From Bradyrhizobium stylosanthis (GTDB lineage: Bacteria; Pseudomonadota; Alphaproteobacteria; Rhizobiales; Xanthobacteraceae), in NCBI RefSeq assembly GCF_001641335.1, contig NZ_LVEM01000005.1, positions 310,001 through 374,000 on the forward strand: a DNA stretch of 64,000 nt. Reading direction: 5' to 3'. Below are positions 25,746 through 34,872 of the stretch, one piece after another. The number at the start of each line of letters is the position of its first letter. Position 1 is the stretch's first letter. The translations under genes were made by a program, and so were the position numbers. The notes beneath the pieces are model-generated. The model had not been told where the DNA came from and did no database searches. It saw only the letters and a program-made list of their open reading frames with translations.

Positions 25746-27544
25746 AGCGCCGGCAGCCGCACCACGAAGCGCGCGCCGGCAACCGTCGGCACACCCTCCT
25801 CGTCCGGCGGGCCTGCGCGATTCTCCGCCCAGATCCGCCCGCCATGGGCGTCGACGATCTGCTTGGAGATCGACAGACCGAGGCCGGAGTTCTGGCCAAA
25901 GCCCTGATGCGGGCGATCGGTGTAGAAGCGCTCGAAGATGCGCTCCAGCGCGTCATCGCGAATGCCGGGACCGTCGTCGTCGACCACGATCTCGATCTCG
26001 CCGCGGACGCGGCGGCAGGTGAGGCGCACCTTGCTGCCGGGTTCCGAGAACGATTGCGCGTTGGAGAGCAGGTTGGAGACGACCTGTCCGAGCCGTGAAT
26101 CGTGCCCGGTCACGGCGAAACTGTCGGTCGGGCTGCGGCCCTCGAAGCGCGTTTCGACCGCGACGTCATGGCCGAGCTTGGTTTCGTTGGCGACGGAGAC
26201 GAGCGTCGTCAGCAGGCGGCGCAGGGCGACGGGGATCGCGTCCTGGCGCTGCAGCTCGGCGTCGAGGCGGCTGGCGTCGGAGATGTCGGAGATCAGGCGG
26301 TCGAGCCGCTTGACGTCGTGCTCGATCACCTCGAGCAGGCGGGCGCGGCTGTTCTCGTTGCGCGCCAGCGGCAGCGTCTCGACAGCGGAACGCAGCGAGG
26401 TCAGCGGGTTCTTCAGTTCATGCGCGACGTCGGCGGCGAACATCTCGATCGCCTCGATGCGGCTGTAGAGCGCGCTGGTCATGTCGCGCAGCGCACCGGA
26501 AAGATGGCCGATCTCGTCGCGGCGGCGGGTGAAGTCGGGGATCTCGACGCGGGTCTTGATGCGGCGGCGGACGCGCTCGGCGCTGTCGGCGAGCCGGCGC
26601 ACCGGGCCGGCGATCGTGCTGGCCAGCAGCAGCGACAGCATGATCATGACCGCGGCGGCGACGCCGCCGACTTTCAGGATGGCGAGGCGCTCGGCGGTGA
26701 CCATCTGGTCGATGTCGTCGCCCTGGGTCGAGAGCATCAGCGCGCCATGGATCGCGCGCGAGCGCAGCACGGGCACGGCCACCGAGACGATCACCTCGCC
26801 GCGCGCATTGACCCGCACCATCGAGCGCTTCTGGCCCTGCAGCGCGTCGCCGACTTCCGCATAGCCGTTGCCGTTCTCGGGGCCGAGCTCGCGATAGAGC
26901 GGCAGGTCGCCGCGGTTCAGCCAGGTGCGCACCGCGACCATGCCGCGCTCGACCACGCCGGGCTTCTCGGCGGAGACAGGCGGCAGCGGGAAGCGCAGCA
27001 CGTTTTCGAGGTTGCGGCTGTCGAGCAGCAGGCTGCCGTTCGGATCGTAGATGCGGGCGCGCGTCTTGGTCGGCGAGATCAGCGTGCGCAGCACCGGCGC
27101 GACGCGCTCCGGATTGATCGGGAAATCCAGCGGGGAATAGTCGTCCGAGCCGCCATAGGTCTCGCCCGGCTTGAGGTCGAGCAGACGGTCGGGATCGATG
27201 GTGATGGCGTTGGTCTGCACGGTCGCGGAGGCCGCGATCGCGCCGGCGATGATCTCGGCCTGCACCAGCAGGCTCTGCGCGCGCGCGTCGATCAGGCCGG
27301 CGCGGAACTGCGACAGATAGAGGATGCTGGCGACCAGCGCGACGAGGCCGGCGAGGTTCAGCGAGACGATGCGGCGGGTCAGGCTCGAGAAGGACAGCGC
27401 GAAGAAGAACTGTCCGGCGCGCTTGAGCCAGTTCAGCGGCCGCCAGCCCTGCGGCGCCGGCTTGTCCTCGACGTGCTCCGGAACGCCCTCGGACGGGATA
27501 TCCGCGGCGTTCTGGTTCTCGTCAGGCTGCGTCCGGTCAAGCAA
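25742..27544 (-). CDS. chvG: Sensor histidine kinase ChvG
   Basis: The 600-residue protein has a cytosolic N-terminal tail of about 55 residues, then TM1 (IVSLNLAGLVALVASILYL). A large periplasmic domain, TM2 (VGGVAAAVMIMLSLLLASTI), HAMP, a HisKA domain (DVAHELKNPLTSL, His375) and an HATPase domain (DDDGPGIRDDALERIFERF) follow. ChvG/ExoS of rhizobia senses acidic or envelope conditions, is held in check by periplasmic ExoR, and phosphorylates ChvI. No exoR is in this window. It is translationally coupled to hprK. Confidence 0.95.
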   Translation of the reverse strand: MLDRTQPDENQNAADIPSEGVPEHVEDKPAPQGWRPLNWLKRAGQFFFALSFSSLTRRIVSLNLAGLVALVASILYLSQFRAGLIDARAQSLLVQAEIIAGAIAASATVQTNAITIDPDRLLDLKPGETYGGSDDYSPLDFPINPERVAPVLRTLISPTKTRARIYDPNGSLLLDSRNLENVLRFPLPPVSAEKPGVVERGMVAVRTWLNRGDLPLYRELGPENGNGYAEVGDALQGQKRSMVRVNARGEVIVSVAVPVLRSRAIHGALMLSTQGDDIDQMVTAERLAILKVGGVAAAVMIMLSLLLASTIAGPVRRLADSAERVRRRIKTRVEIPDFTRRRDEIGHLSGALRDMTSALYSRIEAIEMFAADVAHELKNPLTSLRSAVETLPLARNENSRARLLEVIEHDVKRLDRLISDISDASRLDAELQRQDAIPVALRRLLTTLVSVANETKLGHDVAVETRFEGRSPTDSFAVTGHDSRLGQVVSNLLSNAQSFSEPGSKVRLTCRRVRGEIEIVVDDDGPGIRDDALERIFERFYTDRPHQGFGQNSGLGLSISKQIVDAHGGRIWAENRAGPPDEEGVPTVAGARFVVRLPAL

Positions 27545-27593
27545 TGCTCACGCCCGCGTTAGGACATCTCGTGCGAAGGGTCCTCGCATCCTA

Positions 27594-27643
27594 GAGCATG
27601 ATCCGGAAAAGTGTGCAGCGGTTTTCCGATAGGGATCATGCTC
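27594..27643. repeat. Short palindromic repeat in the chvI-chvG spacer
   Basis: The perfect 11-bp arms gagcatgatcc and ggatcatgctc enclose an inner ggaaaa/ttttcc pair, giving a stable hairpin between chvI and chvG. Similar gagcatgat palindromes are dispersed in rhizobial genomes. It could attenuate or stabilise the chvI-chvG transcript. Confidence 0.75.
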
Positions 27644-27752
27644 AAACAATCAACCAAAGCGCGGTCCCGATCGCGCTTTGGAGCCATCCCGGTCGTGATG
27701 GAATCAGAACCGGCGATGCTCTCGGAGTTTCGTGCAAGGCGTGCGAACGCCC

Positions 27753-28454
27753 TCAGGCTTCCTTGAAGCGGTAGCCGACGCCGTACAGCGTCTCGATCAT
27801 CTCGAACTCGTTGTCGACCACCTTGAACTTCTTGCGCAGCCGCTTGATGTGGCTGTCGATGGTGCGGTCGTCGACATAGACCTGGTCGTCATAGGCGGCG
27901 TCCATCAGCGCGTTGCGGCTCTTCACCACGCCGGGCCGGGTCGCGAGCGCCTGCAGGATCAGGAATTCGGTGACGGTCAGCGTCACCGGCTCGTTCTTCC
28001 AGGTGCAGGTATGGCGTTCGGGGTCCATGCGCAGCAGGCCGCGGTCGAGCGCCTTCGCGTCGTTCTCCTTCGGCGCGACGGTCGGGTCCTTCGGCGCCGA
28101 GCGGCGCAGCACGGCCTTGACGCGCTCGACCAGCAGGCGCTGCGAGAACGGTTTGCGGATGAAATCGTCGGCGCCCATCTTGAGGCCGAACAGCTCGTCG
28201 ATCTCTTCGTCCTTGGAGGTCAGGAAGATCACCGGCAGGTCGGACTTCTGGCGCAGGCGGCGCAGCGTCTCCATGCCGTCCATGCGCGGCATCTTGATGT
28301 CGAGGATGGCGAGGTCGGGCTGGGTGGTGCGGAAACCGTCAAGCGCGGACGCGCCGTCGGTGTAGGTCATGATGCGGTAGCCTTCGGCTTCCAGCGCGAT
28401 CGAGACGGATGTGAGAATGTTGCGGTCGTCGTCGACCAAAGCGATTGTGGGCAT
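27753..28454 (-). CDS. chvI: Response regulator ChvI (OmpR family)
   Basis: The 233-residue protein has a receiver domain with acidic pocket Asp9/Asp10, phosphoacceptor Asp52 (ILDIKMPRMDG) and the conserved Lys in FLTSKDEE. A C-terminal OmpR-type winged helix follows, ending SHIKRLRKKFKVVDNEFEMI. ChvI controls exopolysaccharide, motility, acid response and central metabolism in rhizobia and Agrobacterium. ATG 28454 gives the conserved MPTIALVDDD start; the extension to 28511 is not credible. It is the first gene of the cluster and divergent from the HugZ-like gene. Confidence 0.96.
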   Translation of the reverse strand: MPTIALVDDDRNILTSVSIALEAEGYRIMTYTDGASALDGFRTTQPDLAILDIKMPRMDGMETLRRLRQKSDLPVIFLTSKDEEIDELFGLKMGADDFIRKPFSQRLLVERVKAVLRRSAPKDPTVAPKENDAKALDRGLLRMDPERHTCTWKNEPVTLTVTEFLILQALATRPGVVKSRNALMDAAYDDQVYVDDRTIDSHIKRLRKKFKVVDNEFEMIETLYGVGYRFKEA

Positions 28455-28695
28455 GAGCCTCTGCTTTCTGCTTTCCGTTTGGGTCGTGGCTTGAAACGGC
28501 GAGCAATCCACTGATGCGCCGCATACATGGGTGCCGAAGTTGGCGTTCGAACCTTGTCACCGAGCAATGCAAGCTGGGCTGAAGTGTGACCAAGTTCCAC
28601 GAAACGCGGCAGATTCGCCGCGTTTCGACCCATAACCTGAGCCCCGTTTACCCGAAAAAAGCCCCTCCTTGCAACCACCTGAGCCGAGAAAGCCG

Positions 28696-29430
28696 ATGCA
28701 ACCGACCCCCGATTTCGACCCCGCAAAGCTCGCCAAATCGCTGCTGAGGCGGTCGCGGCAGGGCGCTCTCGCAACATTGATGACGGGCTCCGGCGATCCC
28801 TATTGTTCCCTGGTCAATCTGGCGAGCCACCCGGATGGCTCGCCCATCCTGCTGATTTCTGGACTGGCCGTTCACACCAGGAACATCCTCGCCGACAGCA
28901 GGGCCTCCCTGATGCTGGATGAGCGCGCTTCCGGCGATCCCCTGGAAGGCGCCCGGATCATGCTGTCGGGACGGGCGGAACCGGCCGGGGCCGACAGGGA
29001 TCTCCTCCAGCGGCGGTATTTGAGTGTCCATCCGTCGGCTGAAGCCTTTGTTTCATTTAAGGATTTCTCGTTCTTCCGGATCCGGCCCACGGGCACCCAT
29101 CTGGTCGCCGGCTTCGGCCGGATCGTCGATCTCAAGCCCGAGCAGTTCCTGACCGGTCTCGATGGCGCCGAGGACCTGCTGGCGGCCGAGGAGGGCGCCG
29201 TCGAGCACATGAATGCCGACCACCGCGAGGCCATGAACCTCTATGCCACCAAATTGCTCGGGGCAGCGGACGGCGACTGGCGCTGCACCGGCTGCGACCC
29301 CGAGGGCCTCGACATGCAGGACGGCCAGACCGCGCTGCGGCTGGATTTCCCGGAGCGCGTCACCAACGGGACGGCTCTGCGCAAGATGCTGGTTCGCCTC
29401 GCCGGCGAAGCGCGCACGAAGGTGGACTAA
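28696..29430 (+). CDS. HugZ-like FMN-binding split-barrel protein with DUF2470 domain
   Basis: The 244-residue protein has an N-terminal pyridoxamine-phosphate-oxidase-type split barrel (AKSLLRRSRQGALATLMTGS, then GSPILLISGLAVHTRN). A C-terminal DUF2470 domain begins EGAVEHMNADHREAMNLYA, the usual HugZ arrangement. HugZ proteins degrade or bind haem, though many PPOX-like members only bind flavin. ATG 28696 is preferred to 28669 because the split-barrel N-terminus starts there. It is transcribed away from chvI. Confidence 0.85.
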   Translation: MQPTPDFDPAKLAKSLLRRSRQGALATLMTGSGDPYCSLVNLASHPDGSPILLISGLAVHTRNILADSRASLMLDERASGDPLEGARIMLSGRAEPAGADRDLLQRRYLSVHPSAEAFVSFKDFSFFRIRPTGTHLVAGFGRIVDLKPEQFLTGLDGAEDLLAAEEGAVEHMNADHREAMNLYATKLLGAADGDWRCTGCDPEGLDMQDGQTALRLDFPERVTNGTALRKMLVRLAGEARTKVD

Positions 29431-29509
29431 CGCGCAAGCCTTTGAACGCTGCCCCCCGCCGCGGCGACCCAACACCGTAATGGTTCGAGGTCCGGCCGCG
29501 AGAGGGTTC

Positions 29510-32098
29510 ATGACACGCCGTCGTTTGACGCTGGTTGCAGGGTTGGCGCTCGCGATTACCGCATCGCTTGCGACGCCCTGCCTTGCGCAGAAAGGTCTCG
29601 CCGCGGAGAGCGCGCGGCTCAACGCGCTCATCGGTGCCGGAAAATATTCGGAAGCGCTGCCGCTCGCGCAAGCGATGGTCGCCAGCCTCGAGAAGGACAA
29701 CGGGCGCGATCTTTCCGGCGCGTTGAACAATCTCGGCCAGGTCCATGCCGGTCAGGGACGGGACGATCTGGCTGAGCCGCTCTACAAGCGCGCGATCGCG
29801 CTCATGGAAAAATCGCTTGGCCTCGACAACGCCCTGGTTGCGGCCGAGCTGACCAATCTCGCTGCGCTCTATCAGCGGCAGGGTCGCTTCGCGGAGGCCG
29901 AGCCGCTGTTCAAGCGTGCGCTCGCCGTGCGCGAGAAGGCGCTGCCGCGCGAGCACCCCGATGTCGGCCAGTCCCTCAACAATATCGCCACGCTCTACGC
30001 CAAGCAGCAGCGCCCGGCCGATGCCGAGCCGCTGTTCCAGCGGGCGCTTGCGATCTACCAGAAGGCCGCGGGGCCCGAGCATCCCGCAGTCGCTACCGTC
30101 CTGAACAACATCGGCCAGGTCTATCGCGACCTCAACCGCGATGCCGACGCCGAGGCGCCGATCAAGCGCTCGCTCGCGATCCGCGAAAAGGTGCTGGGGC
30201 CCGATCATCCCGACGTCGCGCGCTCGCTGAACAATCTCGCCGGCCTCTACGAGCACCAGAAGCGCTATGCCGATGCCGAGCCGCTGTACCGTCGTGCGCT
30301 GGCGATCCGCGAACGCGCGCTCGGGCCGGACCATCCGGACACACTGACCTCGACCGGCAATCTCGCTTATTTCCTCTACGTCTCCGGCCGCACCGCCGAC
30401 GCGCTGCCGCTGGCGGACAAGACGCTTGCCAGCGGCCGCGCGCAGTTGCGCATCGTGCTGCCGATCCTGTTCTCCGCACGGCAGCAGCATTTGCTGTCCG
30501 ACGACAAGGCGCTCGACAATGCGCTGGCCGCGATCCAGCGCGGCACGCAATCCTCCGCGGCATCGGCCGTCAACAAGCTCGCGGTGCGGCTCGCCGCCGG
30601 CAGCGACCGGCTCGCCGAGCTCGTACGCAGGGATCAGGATCTCGGAGCCGAAGCCGAGGCGCTCGACAAGGCGATCATCGCGGCGGTGTCCAAGCAGGCC
30701 GGGCAGCGCGACGCCGCGGGCGAGCAGCGCAGCCGCGCGCGGATCGCAGCGATCGGAAACGAGCGTGTCGGCTTGCAGAAGACGCTCGCCGTCGAGTTTC
30801 CCGATTATGCCTCGCTCTCCAACCCGCTGCCGCTGGCGGTGAAGGACATCCAGCCGCTGCTGTCGGCCGATGAGGCGATGACGGTCTATGCGGTCGTCGA
30901 CAACAAGAGCTACGTCATCGCAATCACGCGCGAGGGCGCCGACTGGAAAGAGGTTCCGCTCGGTGCGGACGCGTTGACGCAGAAGGTGACGGCGTTCCGC
31001 AAGGGATTGGATGTCGGCAAGGCACGCGACGCCTCCGGCAAATCCGGATTGTTCGATCTCGCGCTCGCCAACGAACTCTATATTGCGCTGCTCGGCCCGG
31101 TCGAGGCGCTGACGAAGGACAAGCGCAATCTGCTGGTGGTGCCGTCGGCAGCGCTGACTGCATTGCCGTTTCATCTTCTCGTCACGGAGACGCCGCAAGC
31201 TGCGATCCCCGACACGCTCGAAGGCTATCGCAGCGCCGCCTGGCTGCTCCGCCGTCAGGCCGTTTCGGTGCTGCCCTCGGTGATCAGCCTGAAATCGCTG
31301 CGCGCGTTCGCGCGCCGGGATCAGGGCCTGAAGCCGATGACCGGTTTTGGCGATCCGGTGTTCAACCCGGCGCTGGAAGCGCCTGCCGATCGTCGTGCTG
31401 CAGGCGGCAAGATCGCCGCACGCAATATCGCGACGATCGCCTATAGCGACTTCTGGCGCGGTGCCGGCGTCGATCGCGCGCAGCTTGCGAAGGCGCTGCC
31501 GCAACTGCCTGACACCGCCGACGAGCTCAACGCGGTGGCGAAGGATGTCGGCGCGGGCGAGGTCGATATCCATCTCGGCCGCGATGCCAGCGAAACGACG
31601 CTCAAGCGTGCAGCGCTTGCTCAATACAGCATCATCTATTTCGCCACGCACGGCCTCGTTGCGGGCGACGTCAAAGGATTGGGCGAGCCGTCGCTTGCGC
31701 TCTCCATTCCCGATCAGCCTTCCGAGATCGACGACGGTCTTCTGACCGCGAGCGAGGTCGCGCAGCTCAAGCTCAATGCGGATTGGGTCGTGCTGTCGGC
31801 CTGCAACACCATCGCCGGCGACAAGCCGGGTGCGGAGGCGCTGTCGGGCCTCGCACGTTCGTTCTTCTATGCGGGCGCCCGTGCGCTGCTGGTCTCGCAT
31901 TGGGCAGTGGATTCGGAAGCTGCCACCCGCCTGACCACATCGACTTTCGCTCTGCTCAAAAACGAACCAAAAATCGGTCGTGCCGAAGCTTTGCGCCGCG
32001 CGATGTTAACGTATGTCGATGACACCTCGTCGCCGCGCAACGCTTACCCTGCGATGTGGGGCCCGTTCGCGCTGATCGGCGAAGGAGAGGTACGATAG
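29510..32098 (+). CDS. Exported TPR-CHAT protease-like protein
   Basis: A signal peptide (TLVAGLALAITASLATPCLAQ) is followed by about seven 42-residue TPRs (residues 35-330), a linker helical region and a C-terminal CHAT domain (about 560-862). CHAT is a caspase-like peptidase fold; the expected dyad is present as His714 (YFATHGL) and Cys765 (LSACNT). The family end motif WGPFALIGEG is also present. The secretion signal makes this a periplasmic CHAT protein, unlike the cytosolic type III-E CRISPR TPR-CHAT. Its target is unknown. It sits between the HugZ-like gene and pckA, and its TPRs resemble those of the protein at 10834. Confidence 0.87.
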   Translation: MTRRRLTLVAGLALAITASLATPCLAQKGLAAESARLNALIGAGKYSEALPLAQAMVASLEKDNGRDLSGALNNLGQVHAGQGRDDLAEPLYKRAIALMEKSLGLDNALVAAELTNLAALYQRQGRFAEAEPLFKRALAVREKALPREHPDVGQSLNNIATLYAKQQRPADAEPLFQRALAIYQKAAGPEHPAVATVLNNIGQVYRDLNRDADAEAPIKRSLAIREKVLGPDHPDVARSLNNLAGLYEHQKRYADAEPLYRRALAIRERALGPDHPDTLTSTGNLAYFLYVSGRTADALPLADKTLASGRAQLRIVLPILFSARQQHLLSDDKALDNALAAIQRGTQSSAASAVNKLAVRLAAGSDRLAELVRRDQDLGAEAEALDKAIIAAVSKQAGQRDAAGEQRSRARIAAIGNERVGLQKTLAVEFPDYASLSNPLPLAVKDIQPLLSADEAMTVYAVVDNKSYVIAITREGADWKEVPLGADALTQKVTAFRKGLDVGKARDASGKSGLFDLALANELYIALLGPVEALTKDKRNLLVVPSAALTALPFHLLVTETPQAAIPDTLEGYRSAAWLLRRQAVSVLPSVISLKSLRAFARRDQGLKPMTGFGDPVFNPALEAPADRRAAGGKIAARNIATIAYSDFWRGAGVDRAQLAKALPQLPDTADELNAVAKDVGAGEVDIHLGRDASETTLKRAALAQYSIIYFATHGLVAGDVKGLGEPSLALSIPDQPSEIDDGLLTASEVAQLKLNADWVVLSACNTIAGDKPGAEALSGLARSFFYAGARALLVSHWAVDSEAATRLTTSTFALLKNEPKIGRAEALRRAMLTYVDDTSSPRNAYPAMWGPFALIGEGEVR

Positions 32099-32382
32099 CC
32101 CGCCGCACGGATTGTGCGTCGCAATAACCTTGGGAAACGCAGAATTGCGCATTTGGTTGCGCGATCATTTGTATTTTTTCGATGTGCCCGCTCAAGGCTG
32201 ACATGCGCGACGTTTGGCGCGGTCCTTGAATAAACCAAATCCTGCGGGATCAGCTTGGCAACGCCAGCGTTCACCATTATTAGGTCGTCCAGCCGAGGCC
32301 GGACGGCCTGCAATTCACGGTGACTGCGATGGCGCCCAAGCTTGGCCGCGCTGAGTGTCGCGGGTTCTAGGAGGATTTTTTC

Positions 32383-33999
32383 GTGCAAGAGACGGGCGTG
32401 CGCAACGGTGCCTTCGGCGCCGACAAATTCGGCTTAAAGAATCTCAAGCAGGTTCACTGGAACCTGGGTGCGCCGCAACTCTATCAATACTCGCTGTCCG
32501 CAGGCGAGGCGGTGCTGTCCGCAGACGGCGCGCTCTGCGCCGACACCGGTGAGTTCACCGGCCGCAGCCCCAAGGACAAGTTCACGGTGCGTGACGCCAC
32601 CACCGACAAGAAGATGTGGTGGGCCGGCAACCAGTCGATCACCGCGGAGCAGTTCGAGACGCTCTACCAGGACTTCCTCAAGCACGCCGAAGGCAAGCGC
32701 CTGTTCGCGCAGGACCTCTATGGCGGCGCCGATCCGGCCTACCGGATCAAGACGCGCGTCTTCACCGAACTCGCCTGGCACTCGCTGTTCATCCGTACGC
32801 TGCTGATTCGTCCTGAGGCGATCGAGCTATCGACCTTCGTGCCGGAGCTCACCATCATCGACATGCCGAGCTTCCGCGCCGATCCGAAGCGCCATGGCTG
32901 CAAGTCCGAGAACGTCGTCGCGATCGACTTCGCCCGCAAGATCGTGCTGATCGGCGGCTCCTACTATGCCGGCGAGATGAAGAAGTCGGTCTTCACCACG
33001 CTGAACTACTATCTGCCCGAGCGCGGCGTGATGCCGATGCACTGCTCGGCCAATGTCGGCGCCAAGGGCGATGCCGCGATCTTCTTCGGCCTGTCCGGCA
33101 CCGGCAAGACCACGCTGTCGGCCGACCCGAACCGCACGCTGATCGGCGATGACGAGCACGGCTGGGGCCCGAACGGCGTCTTCAATTTCGAAGGCGGCTG
33201 CTACGCCAAGTGCATCAAGCTCTCGCAGGAAGCCGAGCCCGAGATCTATGCGGCCTCGACCCGCTTCGGCGCGGTGCTCGAGAACTGCGTGCTCGACGAA
33301 GACACCCGCGTCGTCGATTTCGACGACGGCTCCAAGACCGAGAACACGCGCTCGGCCTATCCGCTCGACTTCATCCCGAACGCCTCGCGTACCGGCCGCG
33401 CGCCGCAGCCGAAGAACGTGGTGATGCTCGCCGCCGACGCCTTCGGCGTGCTGCCGCCGATCGCAAAGCTCTCGCCCGCGCAGGCGATGTATCACTTCCT
33501 GTCCGGCTACACCGCCAAGGTCGCCGGTACCGAGCGCGGTCTCGGCAACGAGCCGCAGCCGGAGTTCTCGACCTGCTTCGGCTCGCCCTTCCTGCCGCTC
33601 GACCCCAGCGTCTACGGCAACATGCTGCGCGACCTCATCGCCCAGCACAATGTCGATTGTTGGCTGGTCAACACCGGCTGGACCGGCGGCAAGTACGGCG
33701 TCGGCTCGCGCATGCCGATCAAGGTGACCCGCGCGCTGCTCACCGCAGCGCTCGACGGTTCGCTCCGCAACGTCGAATTCCGCACCGACAAATATTTCGG
33801 CTTCGCGGTCCCGACCGCGCTGCCGGGCGTGCCGGCCGAGATCCTCAACCCGGTCAACACCTGGAAGGACAAGGACGAGTTCGACAAGACCGCCCGCGCG
33901 CTCGTCGGCATGTTCCAGAAGAACTTTGCCAAGTTCGAAGCCCAGGTCGACGCCGAGGTGCGTGCGGCTGCTCCGGACGTGAAGCTGGCGGCGGAGTAA
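32383..33999 (+). CDS. pckA: Phosphoenolpyruvate carboxykinase (ATP)
   Basis: The 538-residue enzyme converts oxaloacetate and ATP to PEP and CO2, the entry to gluconeogenesis. The family P-loop GLSGTGKTTLSADP is intact, with MHCSANVG and the Mg/Mn-site region nearby (DDEHGWGPNGVFNFEGG). Start is GTG 32383 with an excellent AGGAGG at 32369-32374, eight bases upstream. The gene ends in a strong terminator. In Sinorhizobium pckA lies directly beside chvI; here two other genes separate them. Confidence 0.97.
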   Translation: MQETGVRNGAFGADKFGLKNLKQVHWNLGAPQLYQYSLSAGEAVLSADGALCADTGEFTGRSPKDKFTVRDATTDKKMWWAGNQSITAEQFETLYQDFLKHAEGKRLFAQDLYGGADPAYRIKTRVFTELAWHSLFIRTLLIRPEAIELSTFVPELTIIDMPSFRADPKRHGCKSENVVAIDFARKIVLIGGSYYAGEMKKSVFTTLNYYLPERGVMPMHCSANVGAKGDAAIFFGLSGTGKTTLSADPNRTLIGDDEHGWGPNGVFNFEGGCYAKCIKLSQEAEPEIYAASTRFGAVLENCVLDEDTRVVDFDDGSKTENTRSAYPLDFIPNASRTGRAPQPKNVVMLAADAFGVLPPIAKLSPAQAMYHFLSGYTAKVAGTERGLGNEPQPEFSTCFGSPFLPLDPSVYGNMLRDLIAQHNVDCWLVNTGWTGGKYGVGSRMPIKVTRALLTAALDGSLRNVEFRTDKYFGFAVPTALPGVPAEILNPVNTWKDKDEFDKTARALVGMFQKNFAKFEAQVDAEVRAAAPDVKLAAE

Positions 34000-34025
34000 G
34001 GTCGCATCGCATCGCTTGAATACGG

Positions 34026-34053
34026 AAGGGCGGCTCATCGAGCCGCCCTTTTT
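34026..34053 (+). terminator. Rho-independent terminator of pckA
   Basis: A perfect 10-bp stem (aagggcggct / agccgccctt, 34026-34035 and 34041-34050) with a 5-nt loop is followed by T residues. It ends 13 nt before the convergent tauE stop codon, so it may also serve that gene. Confidence 0.85.
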
Positions 34054-34065
34054 CGCAGGCGCCGG

Positions 34066-34860
34066 CTACAGATAAGGCAGCGCGCCGCGAACGCAGACAT
34101 AGCCGCCGGCAGCGATGACGACGATCGAAAAGACCGACTGCAGCACCTTGCCCTGCGGGCCGATGATCCTGCCTATCGCCATCCCGGTCAGGCCGCCGAG
34201 CAGCCCGCCGGCGATAAACAGGCTGGCCAGCCGCCAATCGATCAGACCTGACATCGCATAACTTGCGGCGGTCGACGCGCCGAAGGCGACGACCGCCACG
34301 AGCGACGTTCCGATGGCGTAGATCAGGGGCATGCCGGTCGCGAGCATCAGGCCGGGAACGATCAGGAAGCCGCCGCCGATGCCGAAGAAGCCGGCGAGCA
34401 ACCCAACGGCGACACCCATGCCGGCAAGCATCGGCAGCAGCCGTGATGCAGTCGCCGGCGTCAGACGGACGGATGGATCGCCTCCGCCGGCGCGCCTCTT
34501 CAGCATCAGGGCGCCGATGCCGATCATCAGCATCCCGAACAGCACGAGCAGTTTCCCGCCGTCGAGCTGCTTGGCGAAGTGAGAACCGATGAATGTACCG
34601 CCGACGCCGGCGACCGCGAACACCAGGGCGCAGGGCCAGCGAACGTTGCCGGCCCTCCAATGCGCGATCATGTTGGCGAAGGCGCTGATCGCCACCGCTA
34701 CCGCGCTGGTGCCGATTGCCACATGCGGCGAGGCAACGCCGACGCCATAGACGAGGAGCGGCACCGCAAGGATGGAGCCGCCGCCGCCAACAAGCGCCAG
34801 AACGAATCCGACGGCGGCGCCGGACAGCATTGTTGCCATGTCGGGGGCGGTAACAAGCAT
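34066..34860 (-). CDS. TauE/SafE family sulfite or sulfur-compound exporter
   Basis: The 264-residue protein has about eight TM helices with the two-fold family repeat: FVLALVGGGGSILAVPLLVY in the first half and GLLAGFFGIGGGFLIVPGLM in the second. It lies at the end of the bigR-rhodanese operon, which supports export of sulfite or another product of sulfide oxidation. ATG 34860 has GAGGAG 8 nt upstream; GTG 34869 is an alternative. The spacing to the rhodanese gene is only 12 nt. Confidence 0.88.
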   Translation of the reverse strand: MLVTAPDMATMLSGAAVGFVLALVGGGGSILAVPLLVYGVGVASPHVAIGTSAVAVAISAFANMIAHWRAGNVRWPCALVFAVAGVGGTFIGSHFAKQLDGGKLLVLFGMLMIGIGALMLKRRAGGGDPSVRLTPATASRLLPMLAGMGVAVGLLAGFFGIGGGFLIVPGLMLATGMPLIYAIGTSLVAVVAFGASTAASYAMSGLIDWRLASLFIAGGLLGGLTGMAIGRIIGPQGKVLQSVFSIVVIAAGGYVCVRGALPYL

Positions 34861-34872
34861 CACAGGCACTCC

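Noticed and set aside
29510..32098. Possible type III-E CRISPR TPR-CHAT effector
   Set aside because: A signal peptide is present and no gRAMP, Cas1 or repeat array lies nearby.
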